A stretch of DNA of 64,000 nt from Myroides albus (GCF_009711045.1 NZ_WMJX01000006.1:62001-126000); one strand, 5' to 3'. Counted from the first letter of the stretch, positions 46,288 to 55,715 are shown. Notes: generated by a model from the sequence alone, not told the origin. Program-made: numbers and translations.

Positions 46288-46923
46288 TTAATCCCCAATA
46301 TTTTTAAAGTTAGGTAAAAACGAACCTCTGACGCAGAATATCTCTCTGATATCTTCAGGACTTACTTCTAAGTTTTCGAAGTTTGTATTATCACTAATGA
46401 AAAGCAATTTGTTATCCTCAATCTGACGTTTAAAACGATAGATCATTATTCCCCTTCCCTCCAGTGTAAATAAATACAAATGCCAAGGGTGGATATCTCT
46501 AAGCTCAATTCGCTTAGTGATTACGTATGAACTTACTTTTATCGTAGGATACATATTCTCTGTAGCTACTTGAAAAGCGGTATCTACTTCTTCCGTTGTT
46601 GGAAAAATAAAACTTGGAGCAGAAGCCAACGTTTTTTCAGGATCTAAGAAATACTCAAAATGATGATCTGCTGAAATCATCTTGACTTTTCTCTTTTGGT
46701 AATTGCTGTTGTAAATAGTCGATGAATCTGTAAAGAATAATTCATTCAAATCTATCTTGTGCTCTTTACACAAAGCGATAATACTATCGTATTGTAAACT
46801 ATCTCTCTTTTTCCAAGAAGATATAGTATTGGGTTTAACATTTAAAATGTTCGATAATTCTAGATCTGTCTTGATGCCTAGCATCTTTTTCAATCTCTTA
46901 ATTACTGCAGTAGCATTTTGCAT
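46288..46923 (-). CDS. CI/LexA-like repressor with an S24 fold lacking the catalytic serine
   Basis: A 211-residue regulator. The N-terminal helix-turn-helix of the phage CI-repressor type is at about 15-62 (KTDLELSNILNVKPNTISSWKK). A linker follows, then a C-terminal S24-like domain at about 95-205. In autocleaving members the nucleophile sits in a (D/E)SMxPT motif; here the segment is ENMYPT with Asn123 in place of the serine. The lysine partner position near 163 reads YRFKR. No Ala-Gly or Cys-Gly cleavage site is seen in the linker. It is thus predicted to be a non-cleavable repressor. I start at the ATG at 46923, not a TTG three codons earlier. A dyad in its own leader suggests autoregulation. 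Confidence 0.82.
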   Translation of the reverse strand: MQNATAVIKRLKKMLGIKTDLELSNILNVKPNTISSWKKRDSLQYDSIIALCKEHKIDLNELFFTDSSTIYNSNYQKRKVKMISADHHFEYFLDPEKTLASAPSFIFPTTEEVDTAFQVATENMYPTIKVSSYVITKRIELRDIHPWHLYLFTLEGRGIMIYRFKRQIEDNKLLFISDNTNFENLEVSPEDIREIFCVRGSFLPNFKNIGD

Positions 46924-46980
46924 TTCTAACAATTTTTAATTTTTCTTTCTTTTTCTATTTCAATTTTTTATAAGACATAA

Positions 46981-46995
46981 TGACTTTTTTAGTCA
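46981..46995. promoter_or_regulatory. Dyad in the S24 regulator leader, candidate autoregulatory operator
   Basis: TGACT-TTTTT-AGTCA is a perfect 5-bp inverted repeat with a 5-base centre, lying about 25 bases downstream of the predicted transcription start. A repressor bound here would block its own transcription. Confidence 0.4.
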
Positions 46996-47016
46996 CTATT
47001 TTGCCTTATCACATTA

Positions 47017-47046
47017 CAAAGATAGTTCGCATTTATTCAATTGCAA
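47017..47046 (-). promoter_or_regulatory. Promoter of the S24 regulator gene
   Basis: On the minus strand TTG (47046-47044), a 19-base spacer and TATCTTTG (47024-47017) match the Bacteroidota consensus. The leader is about 90 bases and contains the TGACT/AGTCA dyad. Confidence 0.6.
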
Positions 47047-47343
47047 TTACAACAATCAAAGCCTTTTATGTTAATTAATACTATTACAACATAAAAAACC
47101 ACCAAAATACAGTTAATTACAAAATAAATAACCTTTTTTATTCTTATATATACATATTATGATCTATAAAACAGACAATATGTGAAATTTATATTTTGCA
47201 TCAAAATAACCTAATTTAACATTTAATTAATAAAGATTAACCAATAAGGATAAACTCTTAATATCAATATTGGGCTTAAAATCATTTTACTTGATTCATT
47301 TTATGCGCACTTCTATACAATTATTTTGCCAAAACACTTTCCA

Positions 47344-47376
47344 CATGATTTGTTTGTACCTTTTTTTTAAATCATG
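47344..47376. other. AT-rich inverted repeat upstream of the efflux operon
   Basis: CATGATTT (47344-47351) and AAATCATG (47369-47376) form an 8-bp perfect dyad with a 17-base centre, in the 700-base gene-free stretch before the efflux operon. Confidence 0.35.
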
Positions 47377-47386
47377 ACACTATATG

Positions 47387-47421
47387 TGAATAACAAAAAC
47401 AATCTATTTTTTTGTTATTCA
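47387..47421. other. Thirteen-bp AT-rich hairpin upstream of the efflux operon
   Basis: TGAATAACAAAAA (47387-47399) and TTTTTGTTATTCA (47409-47421) are perfectly complementary around a 9-base loop. There is no G-C clamp and no trailing T-run, so it is not a normal terminator. The rest of 47047-47726 shows no reading frame. Confidence 0.4.
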
Positions 47422-47726
47422 ACAAGTTACAAAAAAGAATATTTTTTTTCAATTTCTCATACTATGTATTTATGCAGTTTAATCAATAATTGTGTGAAGT
47501 TATACTCAACTCTTGAAGTTGCAAATGAGTATGTAATTGTTAAAATATAAGCTATACATTCTGTGCAGACTACACAGTAAATAGTACTAATTCACACTTT
47601 CCAAACTTTGGAATAAAAGTTGTAAGACTATAATAGAGAAATGAGAAGAAAAAACTCTAATCAAATTCTAATGTAACATTAATAGAGCTTTAATCTGAAT
47701 CAAATCTGCTTATAATCAGAATAACA

Positions 47727-47734
47727 TACTTTTG
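47727..47734 (+). promoter_or_regulatory. -7 element of the efflux operon
   Basis: TACTTTTG matches TAnnTTTG and predicts a start near 47738. This places the transcript start after the upstream TTG codon and supports translation from the ATG at 47756. Confidence 0.5.
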
Positions 47735-47755
47735 AAATTGTTAAAATCACAGAAA

Positions 47756-49030
47756 ATGCTTAAAAAGTATCTTTACATCGTGGCTTGCATAGCACCTATT
47801 GTTATAGGTTATAGCCAAGAGCAAGTAATTAGCTTGACAAGAGAAGAATTAGAAGCTAAGTTTTTAGAACAGAATTTAGATTTATTGGCACAGCGACTTG
47901 AAATTTCACAAGCAGAAGCCCAATTAATACAAGCCAGATTATGGCCTAACCCTACTTTTGAAATTTCGGAAGTCAACCTCTGGAAGACAACAGATATAGA
48001 AGAACAACCTATCATATTTAAAAACTGGGGGGAAGCTCAACAAATCTCACTTCACTTAGAGCAAGAAATTCAAACAGCTGGAAAAAGACGCAAGAACATC
48101 GCCTTGCAAAAACTAACCATTGAAGAAAAGGAAAAAGAGTTTGAAAGTATCCTACGTGAAGCTAAGCTGGAGTTGAGAAAAAACATCAGTCAATTGCAAT
48201 TGCTACAAAAACAATTAAATATATACAATCAGCAAATTGACAAAACTAAAAGCCTTAATAAAGCTTATGCTACTCAGTTAAATCACGGCAATATCAGTCA
48301 AGCTGAGTATATGCGACTAAAAGCTGCTGAACTTCAATTAAAAAAGGAATACTTCGAATTGAAGAAAGACTATGAAGAAACACTCAAAGAACTAAAAAAC
48401 TTCATTAGCATAAGTGAAAACTTGACCATTCAGATCAGTGAAGAACTTAGTTTACCTGTCAAAGAAGTCTCTGAAATGCAATTACAAGATTGGGTAATTG
48501 ACGCTATGGAACTTAGACCAGATGTGTTGTTAAGTAGAAATTTAGAAAAGCAATCTATCAAGCGATTAGAGATTGAAAAAGCAGAAAGAGTACCTGATTT
48601 CACAGTGGCAATTGACTATGATCGAGGAGGTAATATCATGAGAGATTTTGTGGGATTAGGCCTTTCCTTTGACCTACCAATATTCAATAGAAATAAAGGA
48701 GGAATTAAAGAAGCTAAACTCGAAATAGAAAAGACAAAATTAGAAACGCAATCCAAGGTAAACGAGATAACCAATGAGATTATTGAGGCTTTTAGAAATT
48801 ATAACAACGCTTTGAGTCTGTACCAGGAAATTGACAAAGATTACGAAGTCCAATTAGATAAGATTATCGAGGCTTATTTTAGAAATTTTGAAAAGAGAAA
48901 TGTAAGCCTAATAGAATACTTAGATTTTGTAGAAGCTTATTTAGATAACAAAAACCTTATTTTAGAAACGAAGAAAGATGTTATTGATTACTTCGAAGTT
49001 CTTCAATACGCTATAGGAAAAGAATTATAA
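47756..49030 (+). CDS. TolC-family outer-membrane efflux protein
   Basis: A 424-residue outer-membrane channel subunit with a signal peptide (about 1-20, ending VIGYSQ). It has two long coiled-coil repeats rich in Glu/Lys/Leu with periodic ARLWPNPTFEIS and ERVPDFTVAIDYD segments. These are the two beta-barrel strands of TolC/CzcC-type proteins. It should form the trimeric exit duct for the RND pump encoded downstream. The ATG at 47756 is used because an upstream TTG frame would start inside the -7 element. The adaptor gene follows after 20 bases, so this is the first gene of a three-gene operon. Confidence 0.92.
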   Translation: MLKKYLYIVACIAPIVIGYSQEQVISLTREELEAKFLEQNLDLLAQRLEISQAEAQLIQARLWPNPTFEISEVNLWKTTDIEEQPIIFKNWGEAQQISLHLEQEIQTAGKRRKNIALQKLTIEEKEKEFESILREAKLELRKNISQLQLLQKQLNIYNQQIDKTKSLNKAYATQLNHGNISQAEYMRLKAAELQLKKEYFELKKDYEETLKELKNFISISENLTIQISEELSLPVKEVSEMQLQDWVIDAMELRPDVLLSRNLEKQSIKRLEIEKAERVPDFTVAIDYDRGGNIMRDFVGLGLSFDLPIFNRNKGGIKEAKLEIEKTKLETQSKVNEITNEIIEAFRNYNNALSLYQEIDKDYEVQLDKIIEAYFRNFEKRNVSLIEYLDFVEAYLDNKNLILETKKDVIDYFEVLQYAIGKEL

Positions 49031-49050
49031 TAAACTAAAAAGATACAATC

Positions 49051-50148
49051 ATGCACAAATATATATATCCCCTATTTCTTCTTACTGCCATAAGTTTGAG
49101 TTCTTGTAAGAAAGAACAATCAGTATCAGAGATTCTAGACAAACCTTATTGCGTTCCAGCTGAAGTCAAAGAAGGTCTAAAAATAGAGAAAGTTGTTAAT
49201 CGTCCTATCGAAAGATCAATTACCTTAAACGGAACTATTGACTATAACAAAGACAAAACTGTTCCTTATATCAGTCTTGTTGACGGCGTTATTACCCATG
49301 TTAACTTCTCTATTGGAGATTACGTAAAGAAAGGACAAATATTAGCAGAAATAAACAGTACCGATCTGAGCGAGTTACAAGATGACCTTAAGTCAAGTGA
49401 AAGAGATTTACTACTGGCTAAAAGAGAATTAGAATCTACAATGCAAATGTATGAAGACGGCATCTCCTCTCAGAAAGAGTTAATTGAAGCTCAAAGTGAA
49501 GTAAGCGTTTTGGAAGCCAAAGTCAAAGCTACCAGATCGAATTTAAATCGATATGAAGCTAATGCTTCAACAGGTTCTTTTTTAATCAAGTCGCCTATAA
49601 CTGGATACATTGTCAGCAAAGATATTGCCAATGGCTCAACTGTTTCTGCTGGAGAAGAAGCTTTGTTTACAGTAGCAGATCTAAGTGATGTATGGGTAAT
49701 GATCAACGTCTATGCGACGAGTATGAGACACATCAAGAAAGACTTAAAGGTACAAGTAAGTACACTTGCCTATCCAGATGAATACTTTGCAGGGACAATT
49801 TCGTTAGTTTCACAAGTTTTTGATAGTGAAGAACGCGTCTTGAAAGCGCAAGTAACCATGAATAATACCGAAATGAAATTAAAACCTGGTATGGCAGCTG
49901 ATGTAATTATTCAATTAGACGACAATCAAGGAAATGCTCTTGCTATCCCAAATAACGCGATCATATTCGATAATAATCAAAACTATGTGGTAGTCTATAA
50001 AGACGACTGTCATCAGGAAATAAGAAGTATATCTCCTATCGCCAAGAATAATATATATACTTATGTCAATGCTAACATAGATGAAAACGATAAAGTCATT
50101 ACTACAAATGAATTATTGATCTATGAGCAATTAACAAACAAACTATAA
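49051..50148 (+). CDS. RND efflux periplasmic adaptor lipoprotein
   Basis: A 365-residue membrane-fusion protein. The lipobox LSSC puts the lipidated cysteine at residue 19, so it is anchored to the inner membrane. The order is barrel-sandwich/lipoyl halves (VDGVITHVNFSIGDYVKKGQ near 75 and FLIKSPITGYIVSKDIANG near 175) around a coiled-coil hairpin (about 105-160). A beta-barrel domain follows, then a membrane-proximal end. It resembles CusB/CzcB-type adaptors. There is no histidine- or methionine-rich metal-binding N-terminus, only an early cysteine in DKPYCVPAE. The pump gene starts 13 bases later. Confidence 0.9.
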   Translation: MHKYIYPLFLLTAISLSSCKKEQSVSEILDKPYCVPAEVKEGLKIEKVVNRPIERSITLNGTIDYNKDKTVPYISLVDGVITHVNFSIGDYVKKGQILAEINSTDLSELQDDLKSSERDLLLAKRELESTMQMYEDGISSQKELIEAQSEVSVLEAKVKATRSNLNRYEANASTGSFLIKSPITGYIVSKDIANGSTVSAGEEALFTVADLSDVWVMINVYATSMRHIKKDLKVQVSTLAYPDEYFAGTISLVSQVFDSEERVLKAQVTMNNTEMKLKPGMAADVIIQLDDNQGNALAIPNNAIIFDNNQNYVVVYKDDCHQEIRSISPIAKNNIYTYVNANIDENDKVITTNELLIYEQLTNKL

Positions 50149-50161
50149 AGTAGAAGAAAAC

Positions 50162-53100
50162 ATGCAAAAATTTGTTAGAAATATAGTTTCATTTTCTCTT
50201 AAAAACACTTTTATCGTCCTTTTTGGGGTTTTAATCTTGCTTTTTGGAGGAATCTATAGTTATATACACACTCCTATTGAGGCATTTCCTGATGTGACTA
50301 ATACCAGAGCACGTATTATTACGCAATGGCCAGGAAGAAGTGCTGAAGAAATAGAAAAATTCGTCACTCTACCTATCTCGAAAGAGATGAATACCATACC
50401 AAATAAAGCAGAGGTACGCTCTATCTCCTTATTTGGATTGTCTGTAGTGACCGTTTTATTCAATGATGAAATAGACGATTTCTATGCGCAACAATACGCA
50501 TCAAATCGAATGGGCAATGTTAATCTGCCTGAGGGTGCAGACTTTGAAATAGAACCTCCTTCAGGGGCAACTGGCGAAATTTTTAGATACATTATCAAAA
50601 GTGACTTGCCGATCAAAGAAGTTACGTCAATTCAAGATTGGGTAATTGAACGCGAATTACTTTCTGTTCCAGGTGTTGCTGATATTGTGAGCTTTGGTGG
50701 GGAAGAAAAAATATATGAGATTCAGATCAACCCAACTGAACTGGTTAACTATGATCTTTCGCCATTAGATGTATATGAGGCCGTTGAGAAAAGCAATATA
50801 AATGTAGGTGGCGATGTGATTCAACGCGGCGATCAGGCTTATGTTGTTAGAGGGGTTGGCTTATTAGATAACGTGGAGGATATAGAAAACATCCTTATCG
50901 AAGTAAAGGGAAATACACCTATATTAGTCAAACACGTTGCTAATGTGAGTATCAGTGCCAAACCAAGATTAGGACAAGTAGGTTTTCAAGATGAGGACGA
51001 TGTGGTACAAGGGATTGTAGTTATGCTACGCGGAGAGAATCCAAGTGAAGTGATTACTGGTTTGAAAGATAAAATAGAAGAACTCAACGAGCGCATTCTA
51101 CCTAAGAATGTAAAAATAGAGCCTATCATAGACCGTACTGATTTAGTTAATACAACAGTTCACACAGTAACTAAAAACTTGGTAGAGGGAGTTATACTTG
51201 TTTCTATCATCGTATTTATTTTCTTGTACAACTGGCGCACAACTTTTATAGTAGCTTCAGTAATTCCCCTTGCCTTTTTATTCGCTATCATAATGCTAAA
51301 AATACAAGGACTCCCTGCAAACCTTATCTCGATGGGAGCTTTAGACTTTGGATTATTACTCGAAGGTACTTTAGTAATTGTGGAGCACGTATTTGTAGGA
51401 TTAGAGAAAAAAGCAAGTATGGTGGGCATGCAGCGATTCAATAAGATGTCCAAATTAGGTACTATTAAGAAAAGTGCAGGAAGCGTAGCTGGATATATAT
51501 TCTTTGCGCTTTTAATCTTGATTGTTGCTTTAATGCCAATATTTTCTTTCCAAAAAGTAGAGGGTAAAATGTTCTCTCCACTCGCCTTTACATTGGGATA
51601 TGCCTTATTAGGATCACTGATTCTGAGTTTAACCTATGTTCCTGCAATGTGTAAAATTCTTTTGACAAAGAATATTGAAGAAAAGGAAAATATGATCTCT
51701 CGTTTCTTTAAAAAGAATATATACAAAATGTTTGAGGTAGCTTTTAAAAACAAGAGAGTAACCTTCAGCTTATTTGCAGTACTATTAGTGATTTGCGGCG
51801 TGCGTTTTCACTACTATGGATCAGAGTTCTTACCGAAGTTAAATGAAGGAGCGATTTATGTGCGTGCTACTCTCCCAAGTAGTATTAATCTTGATGAATC
51901 TGTTCGATTAACCAAAGAAATGAAAGGTATACTACGCGAGTTTGACGAAGTTAAGTTTGTTCTTACTCAAACCGGTCGCCCTAATGATGGTACTGATCCA
52001 ACAGGATTTTTTAATATTGAATTTCACACCGAACTCAAACCAGAGAGCCAATGGAATAGAAGTATTTCCAAGGATGAATTATTAGAAGAAATGCGCGTTG
52101 CACTTGAAAAATACCCAGGTATTAACTTTGGGTTCAGTCAACCTATTCAAGATAACGTTGAGGAATATGTTGCAGGAGTTAAGAGTTCTTTGGTTATCAA
52201 GATATTTGGCAATGACTTATTTGAACTGGAGGATTATGCTAATCAGGTAGCTAAGAGCATAAAAGACGTACCAGGTGTTACTGACTTAAATATCTTTAAG
52301 AATATCGGATTACCAGAATTGAGAATTTCTCTTCACGATCACAAGATGGCAAAATACGCCGTTACTACTGCCGATGCACAAGCAGTGATAGCTATGACTA
52401 TCGGTGGACAGGCAGCTACTACTTTTTATGAAGATGAGAGAATGTTTGATGTGGTTTTGCGATTCGATAAAAACTATCGTGATTCAGCGGAGAAAATTGG
52501 AGATATTCTTATTCCATCCTTAGATGGTAAACAAGTTCCCTTGAAGGAAATAGCAACAATTGATTATCATACGGGTCCTGCTTTTATTTACCGAGAAGGG
52601 TCAAGTCGCTATATTGGGGTTGGCTTTAGTATAGAAGGTAGAGATCTTGGAAGTACAATAGCAGAGGCAAAACAAAAAGTAGAAGCCAATGTACACTTGC
52701 CTAAATCAAATAAAATCGAATGGGCAGGTGAATTTGAAAGTAAAGAAAGAGCGGCAAATCAATTGATGTTAGTCGTTCCTGTATCTCTTGTATTGATATT
52801 ATTCTTGTTGTACTTCAACTTTGGCAATTTTAAGGATACTGCCATTGCCTCCATCACAATTCCATTTGCCTTTATAGGAGGTTTCTTATCCCTATGGATG
52901 ACAGGAACAATATTTGGAATCTCTGCTGGTATTGGATTCATTATCCTATTTGGTGTGGCGACGATTGACGGTATAGTCCTTATTGGTGTCATGAGAGAAA
53001 ATATGCGCAAACAAATGGATCTAATTGACGCTATTAAAGATGGGGTAAAAAGTAGAATCAGACCTGTAATTATGATTGCCTTGATGGGATCTATGGGATT

Positions 53101-53254
53101 ACTTCCTGCAGCACTATCTCATGGCATGGGATCTGAGATACAAAAACCCTTGGCAATTATGATTGTTGGTGGACTTATTGTATGTATGATTTTATCATTT
53201 ACAGTATTGCCTTTAATATTCTACTGGGCATATAAGAATAAAGAAAAACAATAA
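50162..53254 (+). CDS. RND efflux permease, heavy-metal (HME, CusA/CzcA-like) type
   Basis: A 1030-residue inner-membrane pump with the RND plan: TM1, a large periplasmic loop, TM2-7, a second loop and TM8-12. Helix 4 carries DFGLLLEGTLVIVE (Asp395, Glu401, Glu408), the HME-type proton-relay motif, which reads DFG-x3-DG in CzcA; here the second acid is Glu. The N-terminus TPIEAFPDVTNTRARIITQWPG is also characteristic of HME pumps, which export Zn/Co/Cd or Cu/Ag ions. The actual ion is not fixed, and a non-metal substrate cannot be excluded. A terminator follows. No dedicated regulator lies beside the operon; the S24 gene upstream points away. Confidence 0.93.
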   Translation: MQKFVRNIVSFSLKNTFIVLFGVLILLFGGIYSYIHTPIEAFPDVTNTRARIITQWPGRSAEEIEKFVTLPISKEMNTIPNKAEVRSISLFGLSVVTVLFNDEIDDFYAQQYASNRMGNVNLPEGADFEIEPPSGATGEIFRYIIKSDLPIKEVTSIQDWVIERELLSVPGVADIVSFGGEEKIYEIQINPTELVNYDLSPLDVYEAVEKSNINVGGDVIQRGDQAYVVRGVGLLDNVEDIENILIEVKGNTPILVKHVANVSISAKPRLGQVGFQDEDDVVQGIVVMLRGENPSEVITGLKDKIEELNERILPKNVKIEPIIDRTDLVNTTVHTVTKNLVEGVILVSIIVFIFLYNWRTTFIVASVIPLAFLFAIIMLKIQGLPANLISMGALDFGLLLEGTLVIVEHVFVGLEKKASMVGMQRFNKMSKLGTIKKSAGSVAGYIFFALLILIVALMPIFSFQKVEGKMFSPLAFTLGYALLGSLILSLTYVPAMCKILLTKNIEEKENMISRFFKKNIYKMFEVAFKNKRVTFSLFAVLLVICGVRFHYYGSEFLPKLNEGAIYVRATLPSSINLDESVRLTKEMKGILREFDEVKFVLTQTGRPNDGTDPTGFFNIEFHTELKPESQWNRSISKDELLEEMRVALEKYPGINFGFSQPIQDNVEEYVAGVKSSLVIKIFGNDLFELEDYANQVAKSIKDVPGVTDLNIFKNIGLPELRISLHDHKMAKYAVTTADAQAVIAMTIGGQAATTFYEDERMFDVVLRFDKNYRDSAEKIGDILIPSLDGKQVPLKEIATIDYHTGPAFIYREGSSRYIGVGFSIEGRDLGSTIAEAKQKVEANVHLPKSNKIEWAGEFESKERAANQLMLVVPVSLVLILFLLYFNFGNFKDTAIASITIPFAFIGGFLSLWMTGTIFGISAGIGFIILFGVATIDGIVLIGVMRENMRKQMDLIDAIKDGVKSRIRPVIMIALMGSMGLLPAALSHGMGSEIQKPLAIMIVGGLIVCMILSFTVLPLIFYWAYKNKEKQ

Positions 53255-53286
53255 CATTATTTTATTTAAGTAGCTAGTTTGAAAGA

Positions 53287-53319
53287 GGAGATTGACATTT
53301 TTGTTGGTCTCCTTTTTTT
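53287..53319 (+). terminator. Terminator of the efflux operon
   Basis: A 10-bp stem with three G-T pairs (53287-53296 with 53303-53312), a 6-base loop and a T-run of seven. Confidence 0.8.
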
Positions 53320-53361
53320 ATTTGTTTGTTTTAATAGAAATCTCATATATGATAATCTATG

Positions 53362-53385
53362 TGGTAGTTAATGGTATAACTACCA
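53362..53385. other. Second hairpin between the efflux operon and glnN
   Basis: TGGTAGTTA and TAACTACCA pair perfectly over 9 bp around a 6-base loop. There is no T-run. It lies between two terminators and may be a backup or an operator. Confidence 0.35.
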
Positions 53386-53388
53386 TAA

Positions 53389-53419
53389 AAAAGGTCTTAT
53401 CAAATTGATAAGACCTTTT
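53389..53419 (-). terminator. Terminator of glnN
   Basis: A 13-bp stem (53389-53401 with 53407-53419), a 5-base loop and a T-run on the minus strand. Confidence 0.83.
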
Positions 53420-53458
53420 CCAGTAAGTGTTGTGTTGTATAGCGATTTTTAAATGCTC

Positions 53459-55645
53459 TTAATTAGTGAATAACAATTCACGATACTTCGTTAATGTCCA
53501 CAATTCATTGTCCACTTTCATCTCTAACTTATCACTGTGATATCTGATAATATCAAAATATGGCTTAACCTCTTCACAGTATACGTGTGCTTGTTCTTCA
53601 ATGTCCTCTATGAGATTTGCTTTCTTTCTCGCATTAGTCATCTCAGTAACTTTTGCGTTAATCTCTGCAATGTGGTAACTAATCTTTCTGATGATTTGTA
53701 GTTGTTCACTTGCAATATTGCTAAAGTCTTCTTCTCCAAATATCTCTTTAAGCCCTTTTACATTGTCTATGACAAGGTTTTGATAGCGAATAGCAGTTGG
53801 GATTACGTGATTTCTTGCAATATCACCTAAAACACGTCCTTCTATTTGGATTCTCTTTACGTATTCTTCTAATTCTATTTCGTAGCGAGCTAATACTTCT
53901 TTTCTCGTCATTACATTCATTTCTTCAAAAAGAGAAATTGTCGCTTCAGACTTTTTGATTTTCAATGCTTTTGGAGTTGTCTTATTATTACTTAGACCTC
54001 TCTTTGCAGCTTCTTTCTCCCAGTCCTCACTATATCCATCTCCTTCAAACAAAATACGCTCACTCTCTTTGATGTATTCACGCAATACATTAAAGATTGC
54101 TTCATCTCTTTTTAGACCGTCTTCGCCCATTAACTGATCTACCTGTGCTTTAAATGCTCTTAATTGTTTTGCAACAATTGTGTTTAGTACAGTCATTGGT
54201 CCAGCACAATTGGCAGTTGAACCTACAGCTCTAAACTCAAACTTATTACCTGTAAAGGCAAATGGAGAAGTTCTATTTCTATCGGTATTGTCAAGTAGCA
54301 CATCTGGAATTTTCCCAACTACGTTGAGTTTTAAATCAGTCTTTTCTTCAGGAGATAGTTTTCCATCGGTTACCTCTTTCAACTCCTCTAACACTTTTGT
54401 CAACTGCTGTCCAATGAATACAGACATGATAGCAGGTGGAGCTTCATTAGCACCTAATCGATGATCATTACTTGCTGAGGCAATTGCCGAACGCAATAAC
54501 TCTTCATTCTCATTTACAGCTTTAATCGTATTGATAAAGAAAGTTAAGAATTGTAGATTGCTCTTCGGTGTCTTACTTGGACTCAATAGGTTTACTCCCG
54601 TATCAGTTGCTAAAGACCAGTTGTTGTGCTTACCAGATCCATTCACCCCTTTGAAAGGCTTTTCATGGAACAACACTTTAAAGTGATGACGCTCAGCCAC
54701 TTTTTTCATTACATCCATCAACAAAGAGTTGTGATCCACAGCTAAGTTTGTCTCCTCAAAGATTGGAGCCAACTCAAACTGATTAGGAGCTACTTCATTG
54801 TGTCTTGTTTTAACTGGAATCCCCAACAATATACAGTTGTTCTCTAAATCGTGCATATAATTCAACACACGAGTCGGAATAGAACCAAAATAGTGATCAT
54901 CAAGCTGTTGTCCTTTTGCAGCAGTGTGCCCCAAGAGTGTTCTTCCAGTGGTTAAGATATCGGGTCTTGACTCTGCTAAAGCAGAATCCACAAGGAAATA
55001 CTCTTGCTCCCATCCTAAAGTAGGTATTACTTTTTTGACATTTTTATCAAATAACTTTGCTATTTCTGTAGCTGCATCATCGATAGCATTAATAGCTTTT
55101 AAAAGAGGTGTTTTATTGTCTAAGGCTTCACCAGTATAGGCAATAAATACAGTTGGGATACACAAAGTAGAGCCAAATATAAATGCTGGAGAGGTTGGAT
55201 CCCATGCAGTATAACCTCTTGCTTCAAAAGTATTTCGAATACCACCGTTTGGAAAACTCGATGCATCTGGTTCTTGTTGTACTAATTGGCTACCGTTAAA
55301 CTTTTCAACAGGATCGCCATCGAATTGCGTTTCAAAAAAGGCATCGTGCTTCTCTGCTGTAGTACCAGTTAATGGTTGAAACCAGTGAGTGTAGTGTGTT
55401 ACTCCTTTTGATAAGGCCCATTCCTTCATACCTAAAGCAATGTAATCGGCTAACCGTCTATCAATTTTAATCCCTAACTGGGCATTCTTTACTGCCTGAT
55501 AAGCTTCAGGAGTTAAAAATTGACGCATAGACTTATCATTAAAAACATTGTCACCAAAAATTAATGATTTTCTACCCAGCTCCTCTACTTTAACAGGTTC
55601 TCTTGACGCTGCTTTCTCAATTGCTCGAAAACGAAATGTTGACAT
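53459..55645 (-). CDS. glnN: Glutamine synthetase type III
   Basis: Makes glutamine from glutamate, ammonia and ATP, the main entry of ammonia into metabolism. The 728-residue length and lack of the GSI adenylylation motif mark the GSIII class typical of Bacteroidota. Metal- and substrate-site segments are visible: GWEQEYFLVD near 212 (acidic metal ligands), NQFELAPIFEETNLAVDHN near 292, KHNNWSLATDTGVNL near 342 and NRTSPFAFTGNKFEFRAVGS near 450. The C-terminal 170 residues are helical, as in GSIII dodecamers. The gene is monocistronic with a good promoter and terminator. No GlnB, AmtB or regulator is nearby. Confidence 0.95.
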   Translation of the reverse strand: MSTFRFRAIEKAASREPVKVEELGRKSLIFGDNVFNDKSMRQFLTPEAYQAVKNAQLGIKIDRRLADYIALGMKEWALSKGVTHYTHWFQPLTGTTAEKHDAFFETQFDGDPVEKFNGSQLVQQEPDASSFPNGGIRNTFEARGYTAWDPTSPAFIFGSTLCIPTVFIAYTGEALDNKTPLLKAINAIDDAATEIAKLFDKNVKKVIPTLGWEQEYFLVDSALAESRPDILTTGRTLLGHTAAKGQQLDDHYFGSIPTRVLNYMHDLENNCILLGIPVKTRHNEVAPNQFELAPIFEETNLAVDHNSLLMDVMKKVAERHHFKVLFHEKPFKGVNGSGKHNNWSLATDTGVNLLSPSKTPKSNLQFLTFFINTIKAVNENEELLRSAIASASNDHRLGANEAPPAIMSVFIGQQLTKVLEELKEVTDGKLSPEEKTDLKLNVVGKIPDVLLDNTDRNRTSPFAFTGNKFEFRAVGSTANCAGPMTVLNTIVAKQLRAFKAQVDQLMGEDGLKRDEAIFNVLREYIKESERILFEGDGYSEDWEKEAAKRGLSNNKTTPKALKIKKSEATISLFEEMNVMTRKEVLARYEIELEEYVKRIQIEGRVLGDIARNHVIPTAIRYQNLVIDNVKGLKEIFGEEDFSNIASEQLQIIRKISYHIAEINAKVTEMTNARKKANLIEDIEEQAHVYCEEVKPYFDIIRYHSDKLEMKVDNELWTLTKYRELLFTN

Positions 55646-55685
55646 AATTATTGTTTTTCAGAAGGCACCCCCTCTATTAGTGATG

Positions 55686-55715
55686 CAAATGTATGAAAAA
55701 GTTCAAAAAAAACAA
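55686..55715 (-). promoter_or_regulatory. glnN promoter
   Basis: On the minus strand TTG (55715-55713), a 19-base spacer and TACATTTG (55693-55686) match the Bacteroidota consensus, with a leader of about 37 bases. A CCCCCT/AGGGGG-like purine-rich stretch lies in the leader. Confidence 0.6.

Noticed and set aside
47561-47577. CTGTG-N7-CACAG inverted repeat before the efflux operon
   Set aside because: Only 5 bp with a 7-base centre; expected by chance in this much intergenic DNA.
47732-47755. TTG start for the TolC-family gene
   Set aside because: It overlaps the -7 promoter element; the ATG at 47756 begins a proper signal peptide.
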